From contig JAGHYV010000028.1 of the NCBI GenBank assembly GCA_017743475.1, positions 1 to 52,681 on the forward strand: a stretch of 52,681 bases of DNA. Direction: 5' to 3'. This document shows positions 1 through 7,247 of the stretch, one piece after another; the stretch's first letter is position 1, and every line of letters starts with the position of its first letter. Source of the DNA: Roseiflexus sp. Its GTDB lineage: Bacteria > Chloroflexota > Chloroflexia > Chloroflexales > Roseiflexaceae. The notes below the pieces were generated by a model, which saw only the letters and a list, made by a program, of their open reading frames with translations, did not search any database and was not told the origin of the DNA. A program made the translations under genes and the position numbers.

Positions 1-2
1 TC

Positions 3-458
3 GTCGCGCAATCGCCATGCGCGACGGTGTTGCTGACAGCGTTCGATTGGGATGTTTACCTGGTGCGGGCGTGGGAGGCAGGCGCGGCAGCGTTCGTCAC
101 CAAGAGCGACGATACGACGGCGCTGGTCGAGGCAATCCGGGGCGCAGCAAACGGCGCACGCGTCTTCAGTGCGGAACAGCGCCTGCGCATTGATGCCTGG
201 CAGCGCGATATAGCAGCGCCCCTGGCACTGTTGAGCGAACGAGAAGGCGCCGTCCTGCGTCTCATCGTGGAAGGCGCAACCAATCGGGAGATTGCTACCG
301 AATTGGGACTGTCGGTCAAGACGGTTGAAGCGCACGTGCACAGCATCCTGTGCAAACTGCGCCAGCCGTCGCGCCGGGCAGTGCTGGTATGGGCGCAACG
401 ACATCGGATTACGGAATATGCGCCCTCGATAGCACCGCTGCACCGTCGCTTCCTGTGA
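3..458 (+). CDS. Response regulator, NarL/FixJ type, C-terminal part (cut by window edge)
   Basis: The reading frame is open from base 3, so the gene starts outside the window. The visible part begins with the last strands and helices of a receiver domain: the TAF(D) stretch after beta-4 and the FVTKSD segment, whose Lys matches the conserved receiver lysine. A linker and a LuxR-type helix-turn-helix follow (LSEREGAVLRLIVEGATNRE, then IATELGLSVKTVEAHVHSIL). The product should be a phosphorylation-controlled DNA-binding activator. Its partner kinase is not visible. The phosphoacceptor Asp lies off the window. A bidirectional hairpin terminator follows 40 nt after the stop codon. The family call is firm; target genes are unknown. 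Confidence 0.9.
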   Translation, partial: VAQSPCATVLLTAFDWDVYLVRAWEAGAAAFVTKSDDTTALVEAIRGAANGARVFSAEQRLRIDAWQRDIAAPLALLSEREGAVLRLIVEGATNREIATELGLSVKTVEAHVHSILCKLRQPSRRAVLVWAQRHRITEYAPSIAPLHRRFL

Positions 459-490
459 AGCAGCGTTACTCGCTGCACGGGTGAACACAA

Positions 491-520
491 CAAAAAGCGA
501 CTGGAACAATCGTTCCAGTC
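491..520 (-). terminator. Intrinsic terminator between convergent genes
   Basis: A perfect 9-bp stem (GACTGGAAC / GTTCCAGTC, 499-507 and 512-520) with a 4-nt loop sits between the response regulator (plus) and the membrane protein (minus). On the minus strand the stem is followed within two bases by a T tract (491-496 read in reverse), the classic intrinsic terminator form. On the plus strand it is followed by a T/C-rich run, so it may act both ways. Confidence 0.75.
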
Positions 521-545
521 ACTTATCCTTCTCTATTCAGCAATG

Positions 546-1112
546 TTACGCCTTCACAGGAGAGCGCGTCTCGAAGTGAATATACGGCGCAGAGCGGAAT
601 GCCGCGTAGGTCATGCCGAGGATCATGCCGTAGACCATATTCTGAATGAGGAACGACGGCGCGTAGATTTCCAGCAGCAGCGGATTGACAACTGGCAAAA
701 CGACAAAGTATGCAACCAGCCAGATCGCCAGCCCATACACAAATCCGAACACGACCGGCGCACCGTAATCAAGCGGCATCTTCCAGATCCGGCAAGAGAG
801 AACCCCGTACAGCACACCGAACAGTGCCGAAAGTGCCAGATGGATCAGGCTGCCGATAATCACCGGCAGGGCAACAAAGCCTGTACCGGCAGTGGCGCTC
901 AAGCCGAGCACGAAGGTTGCGATCAGTTTCGGCGCCTTCCACAGATCTGCACCCATAGCAATCGCCAGGATCGCACCTACGACTGCCATCGTAACGCCCC
1001 CAACCAGACCAGCAATCGCCCCACTCGCTTCAATCTTTGTCAAAAGCGGCGTTGCTGAAGCCTGTACAATCTTTGCTGTCGCCGAACGATTGATCCGCAA
1101 CTGCGTGCTCAT
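546..1112 (-). CDS. Conserved hypothetical membrane protein (paralog of 1775-2353)
   Basis: This is a 188-residue protein with four to five hydrophobic segments: roughly residues 32-55, a second near 65-85, 88-110, 120-142 and 150-170. Glycine-rich helices (GLVGGVTMAVVGAILAIA) are typical of small polytopic membrane proteins. It starts at ATG 1112 behind a strong ribosome site (AAGGAGG). It is clearly paralogous to the next minus-strand gene: both share KAPKLIATFV, FGFVYGLAIWL and LEIYAPSFLIQN blocks. I do not recognise the family. No catalytic or metal-binding motif is evident. The shared charged and aromatic block LEIYAPSFLIQN near the C-terminus is probably functional. Its terminator lies just downstream. 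Confidence 0.75.
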   Translation of the reverse strand: MSTQLRINRSATAKIVQASATPLLTKIEASGAIAGLVGGVTMAVVGAILAIAMGADLWKAPKLIATFVLGLSATAGTGFVALPVIIGSLIHLALSALFGVLYGVLSCRIWKMPLDYGAPVVFGFVYGLAIWLVAYFVVLPVVNPLLLEIYAPSFLIQNMVYGMILGMTYAAFRSAPYIHFETRSPVKA

Positions 1113-1774
1113 TACGTTCCTCCTTAAGACCAGTGTTCCTGTTTGCTGTGAAAACGGAGAGGCAGCTCATGAGTCTAGAAAAAAGTATATCAGGTTGGGC
1201 AAAATCTGTGCATGTCCATAAGTCGAGATCACGCCTCACCAATGTACCAGGCAATCCCCGCCGTTCGACGGGTTTGTGGCGTGCTTCACGAGAGGATTAT
1301 CACGAGAACTGCAAACTGGATAAGAACCAGATGAGACGCAGACCAGATAGACCGACCAGCGCATCTGGCATTGAGGCGCCCGTACAGATTGCGACGCTTG
1401 GCGTAGAAACCTGGAAATTGTAATTGGTGCAGGCACCTTTCAGAAGCGTGCGCCTTGTGCGGCACAGCAGACACCGATGATCATCGAGGCATCCGGGAAA
1501 CGCTGAAGCGTAGTCTGCGGCATTGAGTCTTGAGAATTACAGCATTTCTCAGATACATTTACATTGTGCCTATATCTGCCGCCTTGCACAAGGCACCTGC
1601 TTCCAGCTTTGAGTAATTATGCCACTCCAGCCCGTACAGGCGAGATTCGCCTTTGCATAGCCAAGGGCTTTAGCCCAATGGTAGGAGGCGCATACCGGAC
1701 TCAATGCCCCAATCTCCATTAGCGTGGCCTGTTCGGGATACCGGACGTAATGCTCAATCTTCATCATTCAACCC
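1113..1774. other. Gene-free stretch with repeat relics
   Basis: No convincing gene is seen in these 662 bases. The stretch holds one copy of the palindromic TATCTGAGAA repeat (1532-1550) and, at about 1626-1685, a degenerate partial copy of the dispersed repeat found at 5627-5830 and 27725-28004 (shared AGCCCG..CAGGCGA and GGGCTTTAGCCC-type segments). A short minus-strand reading frame through 1570-1767 is made of this repeat and is not supported as a gene. Confidence 0.6.
1532..1550. repeat. Palindromic repeat copy (GAGAA...TTCTC)
   Basis: Copy of the short palindromic repeat best seen at 29612-29640. GAGAA and TTCTC arms surround TTACAGCAT, followed by AGATACATT. Confidence 0.55.
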
Positions 1775-2353
1775 TCAACGAGCCGTCTTCACTGCCCCGC
1801 GCTGCATTCGTCGCTCCGCCATGATCTCACTGCGCGACGACGAATGCAGCAAGCCGTACGCCAGACCGACCGATATGCCATAGGTCAGGTTCTGAATCAG
1901 GAACGACGGCGCATAGATTTCCAGGATCAACGGGTTGATGAGTGGAAGCACGATGAAGTACGCGATCAGCCAGATCGCTAGCCCATACACAAACCCGAAC
2001 ACCATCGGAGCGCCATACGCAAGTGGCATCTTCCAGATGCGTGTTGTCAGGATGCCAAACCCGACCCCGAACAGCACCGAAAGCGCCAGGTGGATAGCGC
2101 TCCCGATAATCACCGGACCGGCAAGAAAGCCCGGTGTAGCCACCGAATCTGGGCTAACAACGAACGTTGCGATCAATTTTGGTGCCTTCCACAGCTCGTC
2201 ACCAATCGCAAGCGCAAGAATTGCACCAACGATCGCCATCATCACTCCGCCGACCAACCCGGCGAGCGCACCGCTCACTTCGACGTTTGTGCGATCCGAG
2301 CGTGTCACCTTCGTCTTGATTTCCATCCCGTTCGGGCTTCGTTTCGCGTTCAT
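1775..2353 (-). CDS. Conserved hypothetical membrane protein (paralog of 546-1112)
   Basis: This is a 192-residue polytopic membrane protein with the same layout as its neighbour 660 bases away. A short basic N-terminus (MNAKRSPNGMEIKTKVTR) is followed by a glycine-rich helix pair, KAPKLIATFV, PVIIGSAIHLALS, FGFVYGLAIWL and LEIYAPSFLIQN. It starts at ATG 2353 behind AAAGGAGG. A consensus sigma-70-type promoter lies about 90 nt upstream with an 8-bp inverted repeat over its -35, so it is probably a regulated single gene. The pair looks like a tandem duplication with later repeat insertions between the copies. Family and function are unknown to me. Confidence 0.78.
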   Translation of the reverse strand: MNAKRSPNGMEIKTKVTRSDRTNVEVSGALAGLVGGVMMAIVGAILALAIGDELWKAPKLIATFVVSPDSVATPGFLAGPVIIGSAIHLALSVLFGVGFGILTTRIWKMPLAYGAPMVFGFVYGLAIWLIAYFIVLPLINPLILEIYAPSFLIQNLTYGISVGLAYGLLHSSSRSEIMAERRMQRGAVKTAR

Positions 2354-2443
2354 GGGGGAACCTCCTTTGATCAGCGCGAGATCGGCGCGCAGTTCACATA
2401 TCGATGCGACAGGTCGGAGGTAGTGCGGAGTGCAGTCATTTCA

Positions 2444-2473
2444 ATTATAGAAAATAACAACAAACTATGTCAA
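2444..2473 (-). promoter_or_regulatory. Consensus promoter for the 1775-2353 gene
   Basis: Read on the minus strand: perfect TTGACA (2468-2473), an 18-bp spacer and perfect TATAAT (2444-2449). It points at the membrane-protein gene starting at 2353, leaving a leader of about 85 nt. Confidence 0.8.
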
Positions 2474-2480
2474 GTTTGTT
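2459..2480. promoter_or_regulatory. Putative operator overlapping the -35 box
   Basis: Perfect inverted repeat AACAAACT (2459-2466), 6-bp spacer, AGTTTGTT (2473-2480). It covers the -35 hexamer of the adjacent minus-strand promoter, where a bound dimeric repressor would block RNA polymerase. The regulator is not identifiable from the window. Confidence 0.5.
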
Positions 2481-2539
2481 CAAAAATGTACAAGCGGCTG
2501 TGATCACAAAAGCGCTACATACAGATGACAATAGCAGGA

Positions 2540-2545
2540 TATAAT
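2540..2545 (+). promoter_or_regulatory. -10 box for the hepT-mntA pair
   Basis: Perfect TATAAT. No good -35 is visible 16-18 bp upstream. Transcription would start near 2552, which argues that the TTG (2545) and ATG (2551) in-frame codons are too early and that translation starts at ATG 2587. Confidence 0.5.
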
Positions 2546-2586
2546 TGAGGATGTCAGAATCCAGGAGATGTCGCCATCGGGCTGCT

Positions 2587-2991
2587 ATGAGCAGAGAACG
2601 TTTCATTGAGCGTCAGAATCAGGTTCGAGAGGCTGCTGCCCGTCTCGCTGAAGCAGCGACTCAACCTGAAACTGACATAGCGCGTGATGCAACGATCAAG
2701 CGCTTCGAGTTTACCTTCAAAGTCGTATGGAAAACACTGCGACTCTTCCTTGAGCATCATGGGCACAAATGCAACATTCCAAGCAGCACCATCAAAAAGG
2801 CATTTGTTGCGGGACTGATTGCAACACTGGAAGAGGCTGATGTCTGGTTGCGGATGCTCGAAGACCGCAATCTGACGAGTCATACGTATAACGAAGCGCT
2901 GGCGCGCCGCATCCATAACGCTATCGTCGGAGAGTATGCGGTCAGGCTGAGCGCGATGGCGACAACGACACAGAGCCTTGTATGGGGGTGA
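2587..2991 (+). CDS. HepT-like HEPN-domain protein (HI0074 family), probable toxin
   Basis: This is a 134-residue all-helical protein of the nucleotidyltransferase-substrate-binding (HI0074/HepT) family. It carries the HEPN RNase signature R-x4-H-x-Y at Arg94, His99 and Tyr101 (RNLTSHTY). In studied type VII toxin-antitoxin pairs the HepT protein is a HEPN RNase, and its motif tyrosine is AMPylated by the MntA nucleotidyltransferase to silence it. The next gene, 3 nt downstream, is exactly such a partner. Start chosen at ATG 2587 because the -10 box at 2540 would place the mRNA start after the earlier in-frame codons. No clear ribosome site supports any start. All motif residues are intact, so activity is plausible but unproven. 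Confidence 0.85.
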   Translation: MSRERFIERQNQVREAAARLAEAATQPETDIARDATIKRFEFTFKVVWKTLRLFLEHHGHKCNIPSSTIKKAFVAGLIATLEEADVWLRMLEDRNLTSHTYNEALARRIHNAIVGEYAVRLSAMATTTQSLVWG

Positions 2992-2994
2992 TCA

Positions 2995-3306
2995 ATGGCA
3001 ACAGTAATGCTGCGTCCCGGCGACCTGACCACCCTGCGCACCATTTTGCGTCGGTTTCCGGCGGTCAGGCAGTCGCGCATCTTCGGGTCGCGCGCTACTG
3101 GCCATGCCCGCCGCACCTCCGATATTGACCTGGCAATTTCTGCGCCGGACATCAGCGCGGCTGAGTGGCACGATCTGTGCGAAGCGCTCGAGTGCGCGCC
3201 GATCATCTATGAACTGGACATTGTACGGGAAGAAGACGTGATCGACGAGCAATTGCGCGCTGCCATTCAGCGTGATGGAATTGTGATGTATCGATCAGAC
3301 AAGTAG
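2995..3306 (+). CDS. MntA-like minimal nucleotidyltransferase, probable antitoxin
   Basis: This is a 103-residue minimal nucleotidyltransferase (HI0073/MntA class). It has the perfect signature G-S-x10-D-x-D: Gly31, Ser32, Asp43, Asp45 (FGSRATGH..SDIDLAI). A third carboxylate is likely Asp75 in YELDIV. It starts 3 nt after the hepT-like stop, behind a GGGGGTGA ribosome site, so the two are co-translated. In characterised pairs this enzyme transfers AMP to the Tyr of the HEPN RxxxxHxY motif and neutralises the toxin. Both partners keep their catalytic motifs. rtcB follows 69 nt downstream on the same strand. Confidence 0.88.
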   Translation: MATVMLRPGDLTTLRTILRRFPAVRQSRIFGSRATGHARRTSDIDLAISAPDISAAEWHDLCEALECAPIIYELDIVREEDVIDEQLRAAIQRDGIVMYRSDK

Positions 3307-3375
3307 CGCGCAGGAAAATCGGGTACAGTTCGCGAAATTGTTGTATGTGAAGCTTCTGAAAGAGAAAGGTGCGTT

Positions 3376-4602
3376 ATGTTTCGCATGATTGATGGCATTC
3401 CTGTCTGGGGTGAACACGATAAGGAAACTATCGAGCAGATCAAGCGGTGCGCCAGTGACCGGGAAGCGGTCAAGGCGGCGCTGATGGCTGATGGGCACCT
3501 GGGGTACAGCATGCCGATCGGAGGCGTCGTCGCATACCGCGATGCTGTTAGTCCCAGCGGCGTTGGGTACGACATTTCGTGCGGTATCAAAGGCGTGCGC
3601 ACCAACCTGCGCGCCGATGATATTCGCAAGGATATCAAACGCATCATGGATCAGGTTGCGCGCGAAGTTGTCTTCGGTCTTGGCGGAACGAGCGGCAAAG
3701 CTGCCGATCACCCGCTCTTCGACGATCCGACGTGGCGCGATCTGCCCCAGGTCGGCAAATTGCGCCAGATGGCGCGTGAGCAACTCGGTACGGTTGGTTC
3801 AGGCAACCACTGGGTCGATATTCTCGAAGACGAAGAGGGATGGGTGTGGGTCGCTGCCCATTTTGGCAGCCGCGGTCTTGGGCACCGTATTGCCAGCGGC
3901 TTCCTCAACCTGGCGCACGGCAGACCATTCGACGCACCCGCACCGGGTGAGTCAATGCAGCAACCGGCAACGGTCATCTCGCTGCACAGCGATCTGGGGC
4001 AGGCGTACTGGCAGGCGATGACCCTCGCCGGACGTTATGCCTATGCGGGACGCGATTTCGTAGTGCAACAGGTGCTCGACATTCTCGGCGCACAGGTGAC
4101 GGAAGAAGTGCATAATCACCACAATTACGCATGGAAAGAAAAGGTGAACGGCGAGGATTTGATCGTTGTGCGCAAAGGTGCTACACCTGCCTGGCCTGGT
4201 CAGCGCGGGTTCGTCGGCGGTTCGATGGGCGACATTAGCGTGGTCGTCGAGGGGGTCGAGAGCGAGGAGTCACGCCTTGCGCTGCACAGCACCATCCACG
4301 GCGCGGGGCGTGTAATGAGTCGCATCCAGGCGGCTGGCAAGCGGCGCTGGGTCCGGCGCAACGGGCGGCGGGTGCAGGAGGTCGTCAAACCGGGCAAAAT
4401 CACCCGTGAGATGATGCTCGAAGCAGTGCAGCGCGCAGGGGTCGAACTGCGCGGCGGCGGCACGGACGAAAGCCCGCACGTCTACCGACCGCTGCAGGAG
4501 GTGCTGGCGCACCACGCCAACACCATTAAGATTGTCCATACCCTGAAGCCAATGGGGGTGGCGATGGCGGGTGAAGATGTGTTCGATCCGTACAAGGATT
4601 GA
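3376..4602 (+). CDS. rtcB: RNA-splicing ligase RtcB
   Basis: This is a 408-residue RtcB ligase, the same length as the E. coli enzyme. RtcB joins 2',3'-cyclic phosphate (or 3'-phosphate) ends to 5'-OH ends, using GTP and Mn2+. Conserved blocks in order: ADGHLGYSMPIGG (38-50), GVGYDISCG with metal ligands Asp66 and Cys69, GSGNHW (His145), HFGSRGLGHRI (His162), NHHNY (249), and HGAGRVMSR with the guanylylated His308. Start ATG 3376 follows GAGAAAGG. No archease or RtcA/RtcR gene is nearby. Placement directly after a HEPN RNase-type pair suggests repair of RNA cut by it, but the 69-nt gap makes operon membership only likely. Confidence 0.95.
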   Translation: MFRMIDGIPVWGEHDKETIEQIKRCASDREAVKAALMADGHLGYSMPIGGVVAYRDAVSPSGVGYDISCGIKGVRTNLRADDIRKDIKRIMDQVAREVVFGLGGTSGKAADHPLFDDPTWRDLPQVGKLRQMAREQLGTVGSGNHWVDILEDEEGWVWVAAHFGSRGLGHRIASGFLNLAHGRPFDAPAPGESMQQPATVISLHSDLGQAYWQAMTLAGRYAYAGRDFVVQQVLDILGAQVTEEVHNHHNYAWKEKVNGEDLIVVRKGATPAWPGQRGFVGGSMGDISVVVEGVESEESRLALHSTIHGAGRVMSRIQAAGKRRWVRRNGRRVQEVVKPGKITREMMLEAVQRAGVELRGGGTDESPHVYRPLQEVLAHHANTIKIVHTLKPMGVAMAGEDVFDPYKD

Positions 4603-4745
4603 TACCAGATACCAGATTATCGCGGCAATGCATAGTCGCTCTGAGATCTTCCTGGCGCTCTGGAGCAGTACTTGTCCCTGCACTCAAGCCTGGATGCGCA
4701 GGCGTCTCGCCTGCTCGCAGCATCCCATCACGGGGGCGCACTCTC

Positions 4746-4909
4746 AAGGGTAGATTTCTTGGGAGAGATGCGCGATGTTCTGCATTCCGGTGCGCTTTTG
4801 CCCCTCATCCCCCCAACCCCCTTCTCCCACAAGGGGAGAAGGGGAGTTAGGCATCCTGATGCCTGAAACGGGAGATGGCATACAGGGGCTTCCCCAAAAA
4901 CCTACCCTT
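4746..4909. mobile_element. MITE-like element, 164 bp, terminal inverted repeats
   Basis: The left end AAGGGTAGATTTCTTGGG (4746-4763) and the right end (4892-4909, read in reverse AAGGGTAGGTTTTTGGGG) match at 15 of 18 positions. The interior has a strong hairpin around CCCTTCTCCC..GGGGAGAAGGGG and the ATGCCTGAAACGGGAGATGG block. Read in reverse, it matches the two direct copies at 20801-21044. It codes for nothing. No clear target duplication is visible. Confidence 0.65.
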
Positions 4910-4983
4910 GTAAGCCGGAGGCGCAGGCGTCTCGCCCACACGTAGCGCTGCGCTCCATCACGAATGTGCAGACATCTCCCCAG

Positions 4984-5179
4984 CCCGCACGCTTCAAGGG
5001 CGGACAGAACGTTTGAGCAAAGATACGTTTTCTGGCACTACAATGCGCAACCTGCTATTCTGTCCGCCCCTACGCACTGCACTGGTAGGGGCGGGTTCCA
5101 AACCTGCCCATCACGGCGTTCTCATGCCGCTCGAAATGTGCATCGCACATATTTTCTGTCCGCCCTTGAAGCCCGCACG
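4984..5179. mobile_element. MITE, 180 bp, 18-bp perfect TIRs and 8-bp target duplication
   Basis: The element spans 4992-5171. Its left end CTTCAAGGGCGGACAGAA (4992-5009) and right end (5154-5171) are perfect inverted copies over 18 bp. Both sides are flanked by the same 8 bases, CCCGCACG (4984-4991 and 5172-5179), a clean target-site duplication. The interior has no gene. It holds a 10-bp hairpin (CCGCCCCTAC 5064-5073, GTAGGGGCGG 5085-5094) and an inner TTCTGTCCGCCC (5058-5069) that repeats the end sequence. An 8-bp duplication is used by several IS families; I cannot say which mobilised it. Confidence 0.85.
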
Positions 5180-5485
5180 CCTGGGGGCATGGGCGTCTCC
5201 CCCGCATAGCCTGGGGGCACAGGCGTCTCGCCCACACGCAGCGCTGCGCCCCATCACGAATGCGCGGGCATCTCCCCTGCCCACACGCCTGGGCGCGCGG
5301 ACGTCTCCCCCGCACGCAGCGCAGCCTCATCACGAATGCGTGGGCATCTCGCCCGCATAGCCCGGGTGCGCGGGCGTCCCGCCCGCATAGCCTGGGTATG
5401 CGGGCATCCCACCCGCCGACCTAGGGGCGCTAGTGTCACGCCCTCGCTCCGTGGCAAACAGCGCAGATAGAGCGTGATGGAGGTT

Positions 5486-5505
5486 GAGAATTTATAGCAG
5501 TTCTC
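5486..5505. repeat. Palindromic repeat copy
   Basis: GAGAATTTATAGCAGTTCTC, a member of the family described at 29612-29640, followed by GTTGAA 16 bases on, as in the copy near 27801. Confidence 0.55.
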
Positions 5506-5626
5506 ATAGAGGTTGAACCTCCTCGAATGATCGCAGTCACTATCGCGATCCTGCACGGCGATCGACATGCATGGCAGTTGGTAAGAGAAGACATCTGTCA
5601 TCGTCCGTTGTCAGGCGTGACACCGC

Positions 5627-5830
5627 TCGTGCGGGCTAAAGCCCTCCCTGAGCGCATGGAAGCCCCTGCGGGGCTGCGTGCCGGTTATCCTTGTCATATG
5701 CTGGAGGGACCCGGATTGATCCATCCCGTAGGGCTTGCCTGCCCTCAGCCAGGGCTTCAGCCCGCTAGAGGCTATCCAAAGCGAAGACCGCCTGCGCGGG
5801 CTGTGGATTATTTATTCAAAGACCATAACC
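5627..5830 (+). repeat. Dispersed repeat, inverted copy at 27725-28004
   Basis: Segments GGGCTAAAGCCCTCCCTGAG, GCATGGAAGCCCCTGCGGGG, CCGTAGGGCTTGCC, AGCCAGGGCTTCAGCCCG and CGCCTGCGCGGGCT recur in the same order in reverse complement at 27725-28004. A degenerate part also lies at 1626-1685. The sequence is a chain of small hairpins built on GGGCT..AGCCC. It is non-coding and of unknown function. Confidence 0.7.
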
Positions 5831-5849
5831 CAAGAGGGCACGTATCGTG

Positions 5850-7247
5850 TTATATCAGATGCGATATCAGGCGCGCCAGACTAGCCGTGATAAACGTCAC
5901 TAGAAACGCCGTTCCCAGCGTGATCATCACACTCATTGCTGCCCACTTATACGAACGGGTTTCTTTATAAATCGTGAGGATCGTCGTGCCGCACGGATTG
6001 TGGAGCAACGAGAAGAGCATCAAGTTCACTGCCGTCAGCAGCGACCATCCGTGCTGCTCCACGAGCAACGCACGAATTGCTTCGCTACTGCCCGGACCTT
6101 CGACCATCATGCTGGCACCGGTGTACATCATCATCATGGTCGGCACGACGATCTCGTTAGCGGGAATGGCGATAATATAGGCAAGCAGGATCACGCCGTC
6201 GAGACCGAAGATCCGCCCAAACCCATCGAGCCACCCGGCAATGGCGATTGCCAGGCTCGTGTTGCCGAACGGAATGTTTGCCAGCAGCCAGATGACTGCA
6301 CCTGCTGGCGCCGCCGTCAGCATCGCGCGCCAGAGCACAAAGATCGTCCGGTCGATCAACGATGTGTACAGAATGCGCAGGACGTTCGGGCGGCGATAGG
6401 GCGGGAGTTCAAGGGTAAAGGCGGAAGCTTCCCCTCTGAGCACCGTTCGCGACAGCAGCCACGACATGAAGAATGTGAACGCCACGCCGATCAACACGAC
6501 CCCCACTACCGCGCCAGCAGCTATGAATGAGGCAGTCACACCGCTAAAACCAGCTGCCACAAAGATAGTCGCCAGCATGATCAGCGTCGGGAAGCGCCCG
6601 TTGCATGGAACGAAATTATTCGTCAGGATGGCGATCAACTGCTCACGCGGCGAGTCGATCACCCGCGTCGCCACCACGCCGGCTGCGTTGCACCCGAACC
6701 CCATCATCATCGTGAGCGACTGCTTGCCATGGGCGCCTGCTTTTCTGAACAGCCAGTCGAGATTGAACGCCACGCGCGGCAGGTATCCCAGATCTTCCAG
6801 CAGCGTGAATGCCGGAAAGAAAATCGCCATCGGCGGGAACATCACCGATACAACCCACGCCAGACAAAGATAGACGCCGTCCCAGATAAAGCCGGTGATC
6901 CACCACGGAACTCCCCAACTGACGAATAGCGCGCGCGCCCAGTCGCCGAACCCGAACAGAACGGTAGCAAGCATCTCTGAGAAAACATTTGCGCCCGAGA
7001 CGGTCGTCCAGATAACAACGGTGAGCAACAACAGCATGATCAGCAACCCGCTGACCGGCGCAGTCACCAGGCGATCAATGCGCTGATCAAGGTCGTACTT
7101 CCGATCAGCAGCGGTTTTGACGGCGCGACGCGCAATGCGCTCCGCTTCCGCGTAGAGCGATTGCACTACCTCGTCGCGGAACCCGGATGGCAGGCTGTTG
7201 CGCAGCGCCTCGGCTCTTGCAAGGACATCCTCCGGTGTCGCCATCAT
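5850..7247 (-). CDS. feoB: Ferrous iron transporter FeoB, membrane (permease) part
   Basis: This 465-residue protein corresponds to the membrane half of FeoB. A cytoplasmic helix (1-60) is followed by TM segments with two gate-type regions: [45 protein letters not shown] and [14 protein letters not shown] motifs near the C-terminus. The GFGCN and PCNGR cysteines match the transport-pathway motifs of FeoB. It moves Fe2+ across the inner membrane under control of the GTPase encoded by the upstream gene. Its ATG overlaps the stop of that gene (ATGA), with GGGAGG upstream, so the two are translationally coupled. In most bacteria both halves form one polypeptide of about 750 residues; here they are separate genes. 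The C-terminus ends cleanly at RLISHLI. Confidence 0.93.
   Translation of the reverse strand: MMATPEDVLARAEALRNSLPSGFRDEVVQSLYAEAERIARRAVKTAADRKYDLDQRIDRLVTAPVSGLLIMLLLLTVVIWTTVSGANVFSEMLATVLFGFGDWARALFVSWGVPWWITGFIWDGVYLCLAWVVSVMFPPMAIFFPAFTLLEDLGYLPRVAFNLDWLFRKAGAHGKQSLTMMMGFGCNAAGVVATRVIDSPREQLIAILTNNFVPCNGRFPTLIMLATIFVAAGFSGVTASFIAAGAVVGVVLIGVAFTFFMSWLLSRTVLRGEASAFTLELPPYRRPNVLRILYTSLIDRTIFVLWRAMLTAAPAGAVIWLLANIPFGNTSLAIAIAGWLDGFGRIFGLDGVILLAYIIAIPANEIVVPTMMMMYTGASMMVEGPGSSEAIRALLVEQHGWSLLTAVNLMLFSLLHNPCGTTILTIYKETRSYKWAAMSVMITLGTAFLVTFITASLARLISHLI

Larger units (their letters stand above)
4685..5450. repeat. Array of short GGGC-GTCTC-GCCC hairpin units
   Basis: At least nine related units occur, each about 30-45 bp: a small hairpin of the form (G)CGGGC-RTCTC-GCCCG(C) followed by CATAGCCTGGG or by CACGCAGCGCTGCG..CATCACGAATG. 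Clear members start near 4695, 4922, 5190, 5220, 5262, 5292, 5340, 5370 and 5400. Spacing is irregular and there are no unique spacers, so it is not a CRISPR array. Two related hairpins occur at 18299-18365. The array is split by two MITE-like insertions. Confidence 0.65.
4603..5849. other. Gene-free block of hairpin units and inserted elements
   Basis: These 1.25 kb contain no credible gene. Apparent open frames on both strands come from repeated GC-rich units. The block holds a family of GGGC-GTCTC-GCCC hairpins (about 4685-5450), two inserted MITE-like elements (4746-4909 and 4992-5171), a copy of the palindromic repeat (5486-5505) and a dispersed 200-bp repeat (5627-5830). Confidence 0.75.

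Noticed and set aside
1570..1767. 65-codon open frame on the minus strand
   Set aside because: It is built from a degenerate dispersed repeat (shared with 5627 and 27725) and has no ribosome site or homology I recognise.
4900..5450. Possible CRISPR array
   Set aside because: Units differ in length and sequence, are self-complementary, lack unique spacers of constant size, and no cas genes are near.
4599..5601. Several overlapping 60-115 codon frames on both strands
   Set aside because: They result from the GC-rich hairpin units and MITEs; the translations are Arg/Pro/Ala-rich and repetitive on every strand.
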